Positions 36,183 through 45,891 of a stretch of DNA of 64,000 nt are shown piece by piece; position 1 is the first letter of the stretch; the number at the start of each line of letters is the position of its first letter. Both the position numbers and the translations under genes were made by a program. This stretch comes from an uncultured Ignavibacteriales bacterium (GTDB lineage Bacteria > Bacteroidota > Ignavibacteria > Ignavibacteriales > Ignavibacteriaceae): contig CAIYTF010000038.1 of assembly GCA_903929035.1 (NCBI GenBank), positions 1 to 64,000 on the forward strand, given 5' to 3'. A model generated the notes under the pieces. It did no database searches. It saw only the letters and a list, made by a program, of their open reading frames with translations, and was not told the DNA's origin.

Positions 36183-36902
36183 TCATCTTACAGCTTCCCA
36201 TTCTTTTGAGTGTGATTCATTCTTACTTAACACGCTAAATGCATTTTTTGTCCACATTTTAACAACTTTCAAATATCCGAATTTTCGGTATCTTCGGGGT
36301 GATTCATAAATACAAGTTTTGGTGCAAAAATCTATTTTGCTATGAAATGCCGCTCTTTTAAACAAGTCAAAATCTTCACCAGCCGCCAGCTGTTCTTGAA
36401 AACCTCCTATTCTCTCAAACAAAGATTTTGCAATGACCTGACACTCCCCTCTCCCAAACCCAATTCCGATTAAATTAATAAATCTGAAGTATTGATTATA
36501 AAACGAATGAAAGAGAATATCTTGTAATTTCCGCTCCCAAGGGAAAACATAGACAGGGAAAGTCATTGCCAATGTTTTACCCTGCACCTTTTGAGAAATT
36601 AGGGATAAAAATAATTCCAAATCAGAAAATATTACATCTGCGCAAACAAAAACATAAATATCGCCGATAGCTGCAGAAGCACCTCTATTTTTACCAATCG
36701 GAATATTATCTCTTCCCTTTTCAGGTTGAACAATTTTCAAAGGGTACTGCAAAGCCAATTCAACAGTTCTATCATTACTTCCGCCGTCAGTAATAATTAC
36801 TTCATATTCAAATTTACTATCTGCCTTATTCTCAAATAATTGGCGTAGTATCCCCAATAGAAGTATCTCTTCATTATAAGTTGGAATAATAAAACTAATC
36901 AT
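36183..36902 (-). CDS. Glycosyltransferase family 2 protein
   Basis: A GT-A fold protein of 239 residues: SFIIPTYNEEILL at the N-terminus, the nucleotide-sugar site ITDGGSNDRTVELA, KGRDNIPIGKNRGASAA, and a CADVIFSD metal-binding segment in place of the usual DxD. GGFQEQLAAGEDFDLFKRA follows and supplies the ED catalytic motif. Substrate is unknown. The ATG follows directly on a TTAACAATTAACCC repeat, so no Shine-Dalgarno sequence is visible. Confidence 0.85.
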   Translation of the reverse strand: MISFIIPTYNEEILLLGILRQLFENKADSKFEYEVIITDGGSNDRTVELALQYPLKIVQPEKGRDNIPIGKNRGASAAIGDIYVFVCADVIFSDLELFLSLISQKVQGKTLAMTFPVYVFPWERKLQDILFHSFYNQYFRFINLIGIGFGRGECQVIAKSLFERIGGFQEQLAAGEDFDLFKRAAFHSKIDFCTKTCIYESPRRYRKFGYLKVVKMWTKNAFSVLSKNESHSKEWEAVR

Positions 36903-36995
36903 ATTGTTAAGGGTTAATTGTTAATTGTTAAGGGTTAATTGTTAATTATAAGTTTTAAACATATCGGCGAGCATTAACAATTAACCCTTAACAAT
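36903..36995. repeat. Inverted repeat built of GTTAAGGGTTAATT units
   Basis: GTTAAGGGTTAATTGTTAAT occurs twice in tandem at the left (36905-36947) and its reverse complement (ATTAACAATTAACCCTTAAC) once at 36974-36993. The arms can fold into a long AT-rich stem across the lysS-GT2 spacer. A looser version lies between the HNH and trpS genes at 43078-43156. Confidence 0.7.
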
Positions 36996-36998
36996 TAG

Positions 36999-38507
36999 TC
37001 ATTGCTTTTCCGGTTTCATTTGCGGGAAAAATAAAACATCTCTTATTGAAGATTGATTTGTGAATAACATAACCAGCCTGTCAATTCCAATGCCTAAACC
37101 GGCAGTTGGCGGCATCCCATATTCCATCGCGCGAACATAATCTTCATCAATCTGCTGTGCTTCATCATCACCCATCTCTCGGGCTTTCATCTGATCCATA
37201 AATCTTTCCCGCTGATCAATTGGGTCATTTAGTTCGCTGAAAGCATTGCAGATTTCTCGTCCTGCAACAAAACCTTCAAATCGCTCCACGATACCTTCCT
37301 TTGTACGATGTTTCTTTGCAAGCGGGGAAGTTTCAATCGGGTATTCAGTAATGAATGTCGGCTGAATCAAACCGGGTTGAACTGTTAAATCAAATAGTTC
37401 ATCAATCAATTTACCGCGGCTTTGTTTCCCTGTAATAGCCACGCCGGATTTCTCTGCCAACAATTCTAATTCTTTGTCCGATAACTCAAGAATATTTGCT
37501 CCTGTTTTTTCACTTATCGCGTCAACCATAGAAATCTTGCGCCAAGGAGGAGTAAAATCAATGATATGCTCTTCAAAATTAAATGTTAATGAACCAAATA
37601 CTTTTTGGGCAATGGAAGCAAACATATTTTCAACAAACTCCATCATCCACATATAATCCCGATAAGCAACATAAACCTCCATCATAGTAAATTCGGGATT
37701 ATGAGTTTTATCCATACCTTCATTCCGGAAATCTTTGGAAATTTCATAAACCGCGTGGAAACCGCCCACGATTAGTCGTTTAAGGTACAATTCATCCGCA
37801 ATTCTCAAATAAAGCGGAACATCAAGAGCATTGTGATGCGTGATAAACGGTCGCGCTGAGGCACCGCCATATAACGACTGCAACACAGGCGTTTCCACTT
37901 CCATTATTCCGTTTGAATCAAGAAATTGCCGCATAGATGTTATTATTTGGCTGCGCTTCTTAAATACTTCGCGAACTTCCGGATTAACTATCAGATCAAC
38001 ATATCTTTGCCGGTAACGAAGCTCTTTATCAACGAATTGATCAAAAATAACTTTATTTCCTGCTTCATCGGTCATTTCTTTTGCAATAGGAATTGGTCTA
38101 ATCGATTTTGAAAGAAGAACAAGTTCTCGCGTGTGAACAGATATTTCTCCTGTCTTTGTTCTAAAAGCAAAACCCTTTACCCCAACTATATCACCGATAT
38201 CCATAAGTTTAAAATTTTCATAAGCTTCGCCAATTTCATCTCTTTTTAAGTAAATTTGAATCTTACCATCTTCATCCTGTAAGGATGCAAACGAGGCTTT
38301 CCCCATTCTCCTGATTGCCATAATTCGTCCGGCAACTGCAACCTGTCGCTGCTCATCCTCTTTAAAATTTGTTTTTATATCAGATGATTTAACAATATCG
38401 CCAAATGAATAAGCGAAAGGCTCAACATTTCGTTTTTTTAGCTCTTCGAGTTCTTCTAATCTTCTTTTCATTAATACATTTAAGTCTTCTATCTGAGGTT
38501 GTTCCAC
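36999..38507 (-). CDS. lysS: Lysyl-tRNA synthetase, class II
   Basis: 502 residues with an OB-fold anticodon domain ([19 protein letters not shown]) and a class II catalytic core: motif 1 in [20 protein letters not shown] with ETPVLQ, motif 2 in [20 protein letters not shown], motif 3 in [16 protein letters not shown]. The start is GTG (38505-38507) with GGAG seven bases upstream. First in a lysS-side group after dacB; spacing 13 bp. Confidence 0.96.
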   Translation of the reverse strand: MEQPQIEDLNVLMKRRLEELEELKKRNVEPFAYSFGDIVKSSDIKTNFKEDEQRQVAVAGRIMAIRRMGKASFASLQDEDGKIQIYLKRDEIGEAYENFKLMDIGDIVGVKGFAFRTKTGEISVHTRELVLLSKSIRPIPIAKEMTDEAGNKVIFDQFVDKELRYRQRYVDLIVNPEVREVFKKRSQIITSMRQFLDSNGIMEVETPVLQSLYGGASARPFITHHNALDVPLYLRIADELYLKRLIVGGFHAVYEISKDFRNEGMDKTHNPEFTMMEVYVAYRDYMWMMEFVENMFASIAQKVFGSLTFNFEEHIIDFTPPWRKISMVDAISEKTGANILELSDKELELLAEKSGVAITGKQSRGKLIDELFDLTVQPGLIQPTFITEYPIETSPLAKKHRTKEGIVERFEGFVAGREICNAFSELNDPIDQRERFMDQMKAREMGDDEAQQIDEDYVRAMEYGMPPTAGLGIGIDRLVMLFTNQSSIRDVLFFPQMKPEKQ

Positions 38508-38520
38508 AGTTTCACTCCAT

Positions 38521-40023
38521 TTATTTTCTTCTGAAATTTGATAATCTAATACAAACTAAATCTTGCAAATTTTCCGCGAGTTTAATCGGGGCAATAAAAT
38601 TATTAACAAGCATTGCAAAAGCCACCAGCTCTTTATCACCTGTTTGAATATAACCTGCAAGTGTTCTTACGCCGTCAAGATACCCTGTTTTACCACGTGC
38701 ATTATTTTCAGCTTTTGTTCTTTGAAGCCTATTTGCTAAAGTCCCATCAACTCCGGCTATTGGAAACGATGAATAGAAATAGTCGAAATTTTCGTGCCGC
38801 TGCATATATTCAAGTAAATTGACGATTTGACGAGGTGTTACTAAATTGAGATGTGATAATCCGGAACCATCCACCATCATAAAGTTATCGGTATTTATAC
38901 CGATTGACTCCAAAAAAAGCCTTATAGCAAGTATGCCGGTATGGGCAGACCCAAACTTATATTTTTCATACCCTATTGTCTTTAGCAATTGTTCTGCTAT
39001 AAAATTCTGACTGTCTTTATTTATTATTCTTATAATTGAACCTAAAGGCGGAGAATGGTGTGTAAAAAGCAGCTTTGTTTTTCTATAGTCGATACCCTCT
39101 TTAAGATCATCGCTGTCAATTGGATAGCCGCTGACTTTAATTCCTTTATCTTGCAAAATGTCTTTGAGAACCACAACAAAATATTGTGTTGGATTATTTA
39201 CCGAAGAATAATAGTGCATAGGTTTACTATTCTCTTTTATCCTGCCCGCAACCGAGATTAAATTGCTTCCTCTTTCCCGATGAACTGAAACAGTTGTTGC
39301 ACTATCTTTAGAACAAGTGATAACTTTATCGAGAACGGTTGTATATTTATTATAAGGCAGATATTCAATTGCAGCTCTCTGTCCTAACGAAGATGGTTTT
39401 ACATAAATATCTATACAGTTATCATTAAATGCAAGAGCACCGGAGGGTGCTGCATACCATTCTGATTCATAATCCCAAGCCCATCCCTCTCCAAGCCCAA
39501 GCTTGTCAAAGCTGTCATCATCCCCTATTATCTGACCTTTAATTTCATCTATTCCTGCATTAGCAATGGAATCAGCCCAGTTTGAAAACACCTTTGTCAT
39601 ATCATCATTATAAAATCTGCCTGAAATTGTTGGATCGCCGTATCCTTTAATGATTATATCACCATTCAAAACAGAACCATCTATCTCTCCGCGCTTGTAA
39701 AGCTCTGTTTTAAATTTATAATTATTTCCTAACAGGCTTAATGCCGCGGCAGTTGTAAATAATTTTAGATTAGATGCCGGAATGAAAAGTTTATCTTCAT
39801 TTCTTTTGTAAAAATATTCACCGTTTGCTAATGATTGAATAACCACGCCCCAATTTGAAGATGCAAAGTTTTGGTCATCAAAAATATCCATTAACTGCGC
39901 GGAAAACTCTTTGACTGAAGCATAACTATATTTAGGAAGTGAGTCTGTCCTAATCTTTTGTGCAGTTAGGAAAGAAAATCCGGAAATTATCAGTGCAGCA
40001 GTTATTGCAAGAATCGTTTGCAT
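38521..40023 (-). CDS. dacB: D-alanyl-D-alanine carboxypeptidase/endopeptidase (S13, PBP4 type)
   Basis: 500 residues with a signal peptide ([21 protein letters not shown]). The penicillin-binding triad of S13 enzymes is complete: SxxK in [16 protein letters not shown], SxN in [14 protein letters not shown], and KTG in [18 protein letters not shown]. An insertion with domains II and III lies between the first two, as in PBP4. It cuts stem peptides in periplasmic peptidoglycan. The start codon directly abuts the rluB stop. Confidence 0.93.
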   Translation of the reverse strand: MQTILAITAALIISGFSFLTAQKIRTDSLPKYSYASVKEFSAQLMDIFDDQNFASSNWGVVIQSLANGEYFYKRNEDKLFIPASNLKLFTTAAALSLLGNNYKFKTELYKRGEIDGSVLNGDIIIKGYGDPTISGRFYNDDMTKVFSNWADSIANAGIDEIKGQIIGDDDSFDKLGLGEGWAWDYESEWYAAPSGALAFNDNCIDIYVKPSSLGQRAAIEYLPYNKYTTVLDKVITCSKDSATTVSVHRERGSNLISVAGRIKENSKPMHYYSSVNNPTQYFVVVLKDILQDKGIKVSGYPIDSDDLKEGIDYRKTKLLFTHHSPPLGSIIRIINKDSQNFIAEQLLKTIGYEKYKFGSAHTGILAIRLFLESIGINTDNFMMVDGSGLSHLNLVTPRQIVNLLEYMQRHENFDYFYSSFPIAGVDGTLANRLQRTKAENNARGKTGYLDGVRTLAGYIQTGDKELVAFAMLVNNFIAPIKLAENLQDLVCIRLSNFRRK

Positions 40024-40722
40024 TTATCCAAGCATTTTCGAAAGTTCGGTTTCGGTAATGACTCGATAGGCTCCAACAGGCATATCGTTTAATGTCAGTC
40101 CAGCGAAAGATTCCCTGTGCAAATCTTTGACAAAAATTCCAATGGCTTCAAACATCTTTTTCACAAAATGATTTCTTCCTTCAAGAGTTGATACTCTTAC
40201 ATAATCATTATCTTTAGAAAGACTTGTAAACTCTATAAACTTTGACCTTCGCCCATCAATGACAATTCCCCGCGAAAGGCGTTTTTGATTTTCTTCAGAG
40301 ATTGAACGAGTAAGTTTTGCGACATAAACCCGTTTTTTTCCAAAAGAAGGATGCAGAACTGTATTTGCAAAATCACCATCGTTCGTGATTATTAATGCAC
40401 CGGTTGTGTTTATATCTAACCGTCCAACGGGAAATAAACCCTTGCTATTTTCAATTAAGTGCATAACCGTTTTTCTCCCCTTTTCATCATCGGTTGTGGT
40501 AACAAATCCCTTTGGCTTATGCAATAAATAATAAACTCTCTTTTGAACTTTGACTTGCTCGCCATCAACAACTACAATATCGAAATCCGGATCAACACGG
40601 AAACCAAGTTCTGTAACCACTTTTTTATTAACATCAACTCTGCCGCTGCTAATAAGTTCATCCGCTTTCCTGCGGGAAGTTATACCTTCACTCGATAGAA
40701 ATTTATTCAGTCTTATCTTCAT
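40024..40722 (-). CDS. rluB: Ribosomal large-subunit pseudouridine synthase B type
   Basis: 232 residues: S4 domain (IRLNKFLSSEGITSRRKADELI) followed by the RsuA/RluB/E/F synthase core with catalytic Asp in PVGRLDINTTGALIITNDG, and TLEGRNHFVKKMFEAIG. It would convert U2605 (E. coli numbering) of 23S rRNA if orthologous to RluB. The start overlaps scpB by four bases; scpA-scpB-rluB is a widely conserved order, which supports the assignment over RsuA. Confidence 0.92.
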   Translation of the reverse strand: MKIRLNKFLSSEGITSRRKADELISSGRVDVNKKVVTELGFRVDPDFDIVVVDGEQVKVQKRVYYLLHKPKGFVTTTDDEKGRKTVMHLIENSKGLFPVGRLDINTTGALIITNDGDFANTVLHPSFGKKRVYVAKLTRSISEENQKRLSRGIVIDGRRSKFIEFTSLSKDNDYVRVSTLEGRNHFVKKMFEAIGIFVKDLHRESFAGLTLNDMPVGAYRVITETELSKMLG

Positions 40723-41366
40723 TCTTGCTTCTTACTTCTTTCTTCTATTTCAGCTTCCAGACTTTCTTCAACCGCGCTCATCATCAATTTTCGTTTTTGG
40801 TCAAGAAAATCTTCATCTTGCATTATTTCCTCTATCTCGCGCGGCTTTGGTAAATCACTGACTTTATTCAACCCGAAATATTTCAAAAACTCTTCTGTTG
40901 TAACATAAAGAAGCGGCCTTCCGATTGATTCGGAACGTCCTGAGATCGCGACCAGATTTTTCTCAAGCAAAGTGGTTATAATGTAGTCGGCATTTACTCC
41001 CCTGATTGCTTCTATTTCCGGTTTTGTTATCGGCTGCTTGTAAGCGATAATTGCCAATGTTTCAAGTGCTGCCTGACTAAGCCTGCGCTTGCTCCTTTCG
41101 GAAGATAGAAAACCTAAATACTTTGCATAGTTCTGTTTTGTCGCGAACAAAAATCCATCGGCTATCTTTTGGATTTGGAACGATTTATTAGACTCCTCAT
41201 ATCCGGCATTCAATTTTACAACGGACTCCTCAATATCCTTTTCCGAGATTTCAGTGTCCTCGCCATCTATTCCCTTGATTGCACGTACCATTTCTTGTGA
41301 TTTGATTGGCTCATCAGAAGAAAATATAAAAGCCTCAATTACATTAAGATATATTTGTTCCATCAC
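40719..41366 (-). CDS. scpB: Segregation and condensation protein B
   Basis: 215 residues with the tandem winged-helix ScpB layout: VIEAFIFSSDEPIKSQEMV, LSQAALETLAIIAYKQPITK, EIEAIRGVNADYIITTLLEK, GRPLLYVTTEEFLKYFGL. It joins ScpA and SMC to form the bacterial condensin. The C-terminus is a charged coil extending past the domain. It overlaps scpA by 23 bases. Confidence 0.95.
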   Translation of the reverse strand: MMEQIYLNVIEAFIFSSDEPIKSQEMVRAIKGIDGEDTEISEKDIEESVVKLNAGYEESNKSFQIQKIADGFLFATKQNYAKYLGFLSSERSKRRLSQAALETLAIIAYKQPITKPEIEAIRGVNADYIITTLLEKNLVAISGRSESIGRPLLYVTTEEFLKYFGLNKVSDLPKPREIEEIMQDEDFLDQKRKLMMSAVEESLEAEIEERSKKQE

Positions 41367-42075
41367 TAATCAAATAAATTACAAAATCATTAAAATTTTC
41401 AGATTCTCGAATACCTATTCGCTGCGATTTAACAAGTTCGAGCAAGGCAATAAATGTTACAACTATTCTTATACGTTCATTAATTTCATCAATTATTCTC
41501 AAGAAATGAAGTTCACCAAACAGGGTCAACTTTTCCAAAATAAAAACAATTTGCTCATCAATAGAAACCGGCTGTTTTTTTACTTCGTGAATAACTTCCG
41601 GCTTTACTCCCTCAAGTACTCGCCTAAATACTTTTGCAAGGTCAAATACCGATACATTTTTAAGAAGAACTGCATATTCAGGCGGTTCTTCGCGCAAATC
41701 TTCAGAAAAATTTCCTCTCAAAAATACTTTTCGCTGTGATGATTCAAAGAAACTCAATTCTTCTGACATTTCTTTATATCGTTTATATTCAAGCAGTCTT
41801 TGAACTAATTCAGACCTTGGGTCTATTTCCACTCCTTTTTCATCAATTTCACGAGGGAGAAGCAAGCGAACCTTGATATGCATTAAAGAAGATGCCATTA
41901 AAATAAAATCACCGGCTATTTCAAGATCCAGAATTTTTATCAAATTAACATACGACAAAAACTCGCTTGTAATTTTTGAAATCGGGATATCATAGATGTT
42001 CACTTCATCACGTTTGATGAAAAATAACAACAAATCTAATGGACCTTCAAAATGGTCAAGTTTAATCTTATACAA
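41344..42075 (-). CDS. scpA: Segregation and condensation protein A (kleisin)
   Basis: 243 residues: YKIKLDHFEGPLDLLLFFIK at the N-terminus, EFLSYVNLIKILDLEIAGDF, and the C-terminal winged helix VVTFIALLELVKSQRIGIRE. It bridges the SMC heads. It lies six bases below the trpS stop and overlaps scpB, so trpS-scpA-scpB-rluB-dacB-lysS reads as one transcription unit. Confidence 0.95.
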   Translation of the reverse strand: MYKIKLDHFEGPLDLLLFFIKRDEVNIYDIPISKITSEFLSYVNLIKILDLEIAGDFILMASSLMHIKVRLLLPREIDEKGVEIDPRSELVQRLLEYKRYKEMSEELSFFESSQRKVFLRGNFSEDLREEPPEYAVLLKNVSVFDLAKVFRRVLEGVKPEVIHEVKKQPVSIDEQIVFILEKLTLFGELHFLRIIDEINERIRIVVTFIALLELVKSQRIGIRESENFNDFVIYLISDGTNIS

Positions 42076-42080
42076 AATAA

Positions 42081-43061
42081 TTACCCTATTTTCATTGCAT
42101 CTCTGACCTGCGCCATAGTATCACCCGCGATCCCGCGTGCCTTTGTCTCGCCATCGTTCAAAATCTCTATTAGTAATGCATTGTTTGTTTCTAATTCTTT
42201 ACGTTTTTCATAAATAGGTTTCAAAAAAGAATCAATTTTCCCTGTACACTTTAGCTTACAATCTACGCAGCCTAATTTGCCGGTTGAGCAATCTCGTGAA
42301 ATTTCTAATACTTCATCAGGATTGAATTTTTGATGATAAGAAAAAACAACGCATACTTCAGGCCTCCCGGGGTCTCCTTTTCTCAATTTTTGAGTGTCCG
42401 TTACAGCTTTACGGAGTTTCAACTTTATTTCTTCTTTTGTATCAGATAAAAATATCGTGTTACCCAGCGATTTACTCATTTTGGCATTTCCATCTAAACC
42501 AATCAAGCGCGGAGTTTTGGTCAATAATGGTTCGGGTTCAGGGAAAACCTGACCATAAGTATGGTTAAAACGACGAGCTAATTCTCGAGTAATCTCTATA
42601 TGAGGGACCTGATCTTCACCTACCGGCACTACTTGCCCTTTGTAAAGCAATATATCAGCCGACTGAAGAACCGGATAACCTAAATGTCCATAAACAAGAT
42701 TTTCTATCTCCAAATCTCGAATCTGATCTTTTAAGGTTGGATTTCGTTCTAACCTATTTACAGTTATCAGCATAGAAAATATCAATTGAAGTTCGCAGTG
42801 TTCTTTCACTTGTGACTGCCTAAACATAGGACTTTTCTCTGGGTCCAATCCTGCGGCGAGCCAATCTATGAGCATTTCTAATGAATCTTGGTAAATGCTG
42901 CTTGTATCAAGGTTTGTTGTTAGTACGTGATAGTCTGCTATAAGATGATAATTCCGGTAATCATTTTGTAAGGCAATCCAGTTTTCTAAAGCTCCCACGT
43001 AGTGACCAACGTGCAACCTGCCCGTGGGGCGCATTCCGCTCAGAATTACTTTTTTTTCCAT
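42081..43061 (-). CDS. trpS: Tryptophanyl-tRNA synthetase
   Basis: 326 residues, class I: HIGH motif as GRLHVGHYVGAL and KMSKS as GNAKMSKSLGN. Between them is the Trp-binding region (YPVLQSADILLYKG, VPVGEDQVPHIEITRELA). A CSTGKLGCVDCKLKC segment (four Cys) near residue 256 is a common feature of the Bacteroidota form. Length is normal. Confidence 0.96.
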   Translation of the reverse strand: MEKKVILSGMRPTGRLHVGHYVGALENWIALQNDYRNYHLIADYHVLTTNLDTSSIYQDSLEMLIDWLAAGLDPEKSPMFRQSQVKEHCELQLIFSMLITVNRLERNPTLKDQIRDLEIENLVYGHLGYPVLQSADILLYKGQVVPVGEDQVPHIEITRELARRFNHTYGQVFPEPEPLLTKTPRLIGLDGNAKMSKSLGNTIFLSDTKEEIKLKLRKAVTDTQKLRKGDPGRPEVCVVFSYHQKFNPDEVLEISRDCSTGKLGCVDCKLKCTGKIDSFLKPIYEKRKELETNNALLIEILNDGETKARGIAGDTMAQVRDAMKIG

Positions 43062-43077
43062 AAACTCTTTTTCTAAT

Positions 43078-43156
43078 GGTTAGTTGTTAATGATTAATTG
43101 TTAAATAAAAAAAACAGAAATCGTATAATTCAATTTTCACAATTAACCATTAAGAA
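43078..43156. repeat. Second TTAATTGTTAA-type inverted repeat
   Basis: Left arm GGTTAGTTGTTAATGATTAA and right arm CAATTAACCATTAAGAATTG flank an A-rich spacer between trpS and the HNH gene. Same base pattern and position (before a minus-strand start) as the repeat at 36903-36995. Confidence 0.55.
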
Positions 43157-43167
43157 TTGCTTCTTTT

Positions 43168-43659
43168 TTAATTAACAAATAAGTAAGGTTTCCAATTCTC
43201 ATCCATATTACTAACAGAATGTTTTATAAACAGTAAATGATTTGGCTGATAAGGTTTCTGCAACATTTTCATTCCGGCTTCCGCCGGTGTTTTATTTCCT
43301 TTTTTATTATTGCATTTTGTACAGGCACAAACCATATTATCCCAAGTATCTTTTCCGCCTCTCGCTTTAGGGATAACGTGGTCCACGGTTAAAGGAAGGT
43401 CTCCGCGTCCGCAATACACGCACATATAATTGTCGCGTTTTAATACATTTTTCCGGGTCAAAACAACATTCTTGTACGGCACTGAAACATAATTTCTTAA
43501 TCGAACAACACTTGGCCACGGGAATTCTGATTTCATTGACTTTATCCGCTTTTTCTTGTCATTACACACCATTTCCGCCTTTCCAAGTATCAAAAGAATC
43601 AACGCTTTTCTAACCGTACAAATAGAAAGCGGTTCGTAACTCTGATTCAGAACTAGCAC
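43168..43659 (-). CDS. HNH endonuclease family protein
   Basis: 163 residues with the conserved opening VLVLNQSYEPLSICTVRKAL and a C-terminal HNH domain: MCVYCGRGDLP, TVDHVIPKARGG, CACTKCNNKKGNKTP. Two CxxC pairs bind zinc and HVIP supplies the catalytic histidine. The only usual start is a GTG at 43659, with GGAAGA 12 bases upstream, but relatives normally begin a few residues earlier (NARVLVLNQ). Here the upstream in-frame codons (CTT AAC GCC CGC) offer no ATG. Role unknown; this type is chromosomal and not tied to a restriction system. Confidence 0.85.
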   Translation of the reverse strand: MLVLNQSYEPLSICTVRKALILLILGKAEMVCNDKKKRIKSMKSEFPWPSVVRLRNYVSVPYKNVVLTRKNVLKRDNYMCVYCGRGDLPLTVDHVIPKARGGKDTWDNMVCACTKCNNKKGNKTPAEAGMKMLQKPYQPNHLLFIKHSVSNMDENWKPYLFVN

Positions 43660-44328
43660 GCGGGCGTTAAGTCTTCCGGAATAACGATAAGATTCGAATG
43701 TGATTTCCTGTTTGAATGTTTATACTAAATGAATTAAAGATGTAAGTTACAATATTTAAAAAAGAAATATAAAAAAAAATCACAAGACTTGTAAGTAAAA
43801 TAATCGAAAGCCATTTAAAATTGGAAACGGTCTAATCGGGTTTTATTAAACCATAAAGCAAAAAAAATGTTTTTGACCAATATTGAAAGTAAATAATCCG
43901 AAATAATTCAGCAGGGCTAAGTATTTATAAAATAAATAGTTAAAAATATTCTAAATTATTCAAGGAAATATTGAATAATTTTAAGTGCTTATAAAAACAA
44001 TGACTTATTGCTGTTTTCGTCTTTCATTTTCTGTTCACGCCCATTAATAGTTCAGCACCTTGGCTCTCTCTTGAAGTTCCACTCCTCGCTCCTGTCTTTT
44101 GCTCACTTTCTCTGTTGGGATTTTTCTGCTTTCTTCACTATTATCTCGAGTTTAATTTAAACATACTTGTTTTTTTGACCAAAACAGTTACAAAAAACGA
44201 TACAAATTATTAAGGAGTATCTCCATTGCTGACTTGGTATGAAATTTACTGAAATAAAATTGCAAAAATGAAAACTTTTTGATAGATGAATGTGTCTAAA
44301 ATGTACTAACAATAAAATATGATATACT
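43660..44328. other. 669-bp AT-rich spacer without a supported gene
   Basis: Divergent intergenic region between the HNH gene and the lipoprotein gene. It is very AT-rich with poly-A tracts. A 37-codon minus-strand frame around 44045-44145 (NSEESRKIPTEKVSKRQERG and onward) has more normal composition but no start codon or Shine-Dalgarno sequence; it may be the remnant of a lost gene. I see no structured RNA. Confidence 0.6.
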
Positions 44329-45177
44329 ATGAAAAAAACTAATTTAATAAACGGCACCAAAACTCTTTGTTTTTCAATCATCTTTGCTTTTGCAGGATGC
44401 GGCGGCGGGACTATGTTTCAAAGTAATTGGGTACAGGGAAGTTCCGTAGCCGGTACTGAAAACCCTATTATCAGTTCGCGGTTAATGACCGTGAATGATA
44501 AGTCAAGCATTTACTTTGTGTCAGTTAATGACAGTGATTTTGCAGCACTCACGTTTGTTACAAACAATATGATGGATGCAGTTAAAATTTTGCGTAATGG
44601 AATGTCTGTGACAATTAAACAGGAATCAGGTAAAGAATTTAGTGTTTTGTTTCCACAAGCAAAACCAATGGAAAGAATTCCTGAAAATGATAGAGCGCAG
44701 GATTATTATCAGTCAAACGTTGAACAAAAGCTTACCGCGATGATAGCAAATCAAAATGAATATACCATATTCGATGATGATCATAACCCTGTCAATTCTG
44801 TTTCGATTCTTAGTTCAAACGACATTGTTCCAACATTAGAATATAAATCAGGTCAATTCATTTACAAATTGAAACTGCCGTTGCGGAAAAATATCGATAA
44901 ATATTTGAGCCGGATAATAAATCCCGGTGACATATTAAGTGTTTCCGTTGCAACCGAAGAAAGGAAACAAAAAGACAATAAGCGCGGCAGGATAGCTGAA
45001 GGAGAAGGAATGGGCGAGGGTGCAGAAAGTGGCGCGGGAATGCAGGGGCAGGGCGGAAAAAGAAATGGTGGCAGAAGAGGCGGGCAGGATGGAAATTCAG
45101 AAATGTCCCGACAAATGATGGAACCGATTAAATTTGATTTGAGAGTAACCTTGAATACAGGAACTGCAATGAAATAA
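44329..45177 (+). CDS. Lipoprotein with Gly/Arg-rich C-terminal region
   Basis: I do not recognise the family. The 282-residue product has a lipoprotein signal (CFSIIFAFAGCGGG, Cys near residue 24) and then an ordered part with beta-type periodicity (SSIYFVSVNDSDFAALTFVT, KLKLPLRKNIDKYLSRIINP). A low-complexity stretch, GEGMGEGAESGAGMQGQGGK followed by RNGGRRGGQDGNSEMSRQM, precedes a short conserved-looking end (PIKFDLRVTLNTG). It should be anchored in the periplasm. It stands alone between AT-rich DNA and an IS remnant, which suggests an accessory gene. Confidence 0.7.
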   Translation: MKKTNLINGTKTLCFSIIFAFAGCGGGTMFQSNWVQGSSVAGTENPIISSRLMTVNDKSSIYFVSVNDSDFAALTFVTNNMMDAVKILRNGMSVTIKQESGKEFSVLFPQAKPMERIPENDRAQDYYQSNVEQKLTAMIANQNEYTIFDDDHNPVNSVSILSSNDIVPTLEYKSGQFIYKLKLPLRKNIDKYLSRIINPGDILSVSVATEERKQKDNKRGRIAEGEGMGEGAESGAGMQGQGGKRNGGRRGGQDGNSEMSRQMMEPIKFDLRVTLNTGTAMK

Positions 45178-45280
45178 ATCTCAAAAAAAACTCCGAATAT
45201 TTCTAAATATCAAGTAAGTTTTACAAAAACAGGATGAATATCTTTGAAATAATATAGAATCTACTGTATCGACAATAAAG

Positions 45281-45776
45281 TTATGTAACATAATGTTTAG
45301 ATAATTTAGCATCGGCTTTTTGTTTTGTGAAACTCCAGTAAATCATTTTTTCTTGAATATTTTTCTTTGTTTCCCAAATGCCGACCTCTTGCTTCAGTTT
45401 TTCCAAGGACTCTATTTTTCTATCCAAACATTCCGTTTCCAAAATATTTATTTCTATCTCCGCAATATTCAACCAACTTGCATATTTTGGAGTATAACTA
45501 AATTCTATTCTCTTCAGTATTCTCTTGGCCTCCGCTTCGGTGAATGTTTCGTAGAATGATTTTTCAAAATGAGTGTTCAGATTGTCCAACACCAATCTAA
45601 CTTTCTTCGCTTCAGGGTAAACTTTTTCCATCATTTCTTTCTATAAAGTGCGCAAAGTCTGCCATTGTTCTTCTTTCGGTTACCGACAGAAAGTGTTTGC
45701 CGCCTTTCGGTTCAACCGCAACGAAAATATTTCCCGTTCCTTTTCGCTTGTATTCATAATCGTGCTTTGCTGGGCT
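45281..45776 (-). pseudogene. IS630-family transposase remnant, 5'-truncated and frameshifted
   Basis: The intact 117-codon part (45281-45634) contains RLVLDNLNTHFEKSFYETF, SYTPKYASWLNIAEIEINIL and LDRKIESLEKLK, the DDE catalytic C-terminus of IS630 transposases. Upstream in another frame (about 45630-45776) the minus strand encodes HDYEYKRKGTGNIFVAVEPK and RTMADFAHFIERN, the preceding part of the same protein. The shift falls in AGAAATGATGG near 45632. The N-terminal DNA-binding half is missing. Some IS630 elements use programmed frameshifting, but the truncation shows that this copy is dead. Confidence 0.85.
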
Positions 45777-45817
45777 TCATTCTTTTAACGGTATGGCTTT
45801 TCGTGATTCTTCTTGGG

Positions 45818-45891
45818 TGGGGGAATAAGCTGACCCTGCTATGGGGAGTAAGTTGGTCGTTTTTGCCTTTTAGTGGGGGAATAAGTTGGTT
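45818..45891 (+). repeat. Three imperfect direct repeats, possible transposon-end binding sites
   Basis: TGGGGGAATAAGCTGACC (45818-45835), ATGGGGAGTAAGTTGGTC (45841-45858) and TGGGGGAATAAGTTGGTT (45874-45891) share a GGGGRRTAAGYTG core. The last runs into TGTTGACAATTTTGTC. Multiple such sites next to a TG-ended sequence resemble the ends of IS21-like elements, where the transposase binds. No IS21 genes are present, so this would be a stranded end, located where the IS630 remnant is cut off. Confidence 0.5.

Noticed and set aside
44157-44381. 74-codon minus-strand frame upstream of the lipoprotein gene
   Set aside because: AT-rich, no Shine-Dalgarno sequence, overlaps the lipoprotein signal peptide, no recognisable motif.
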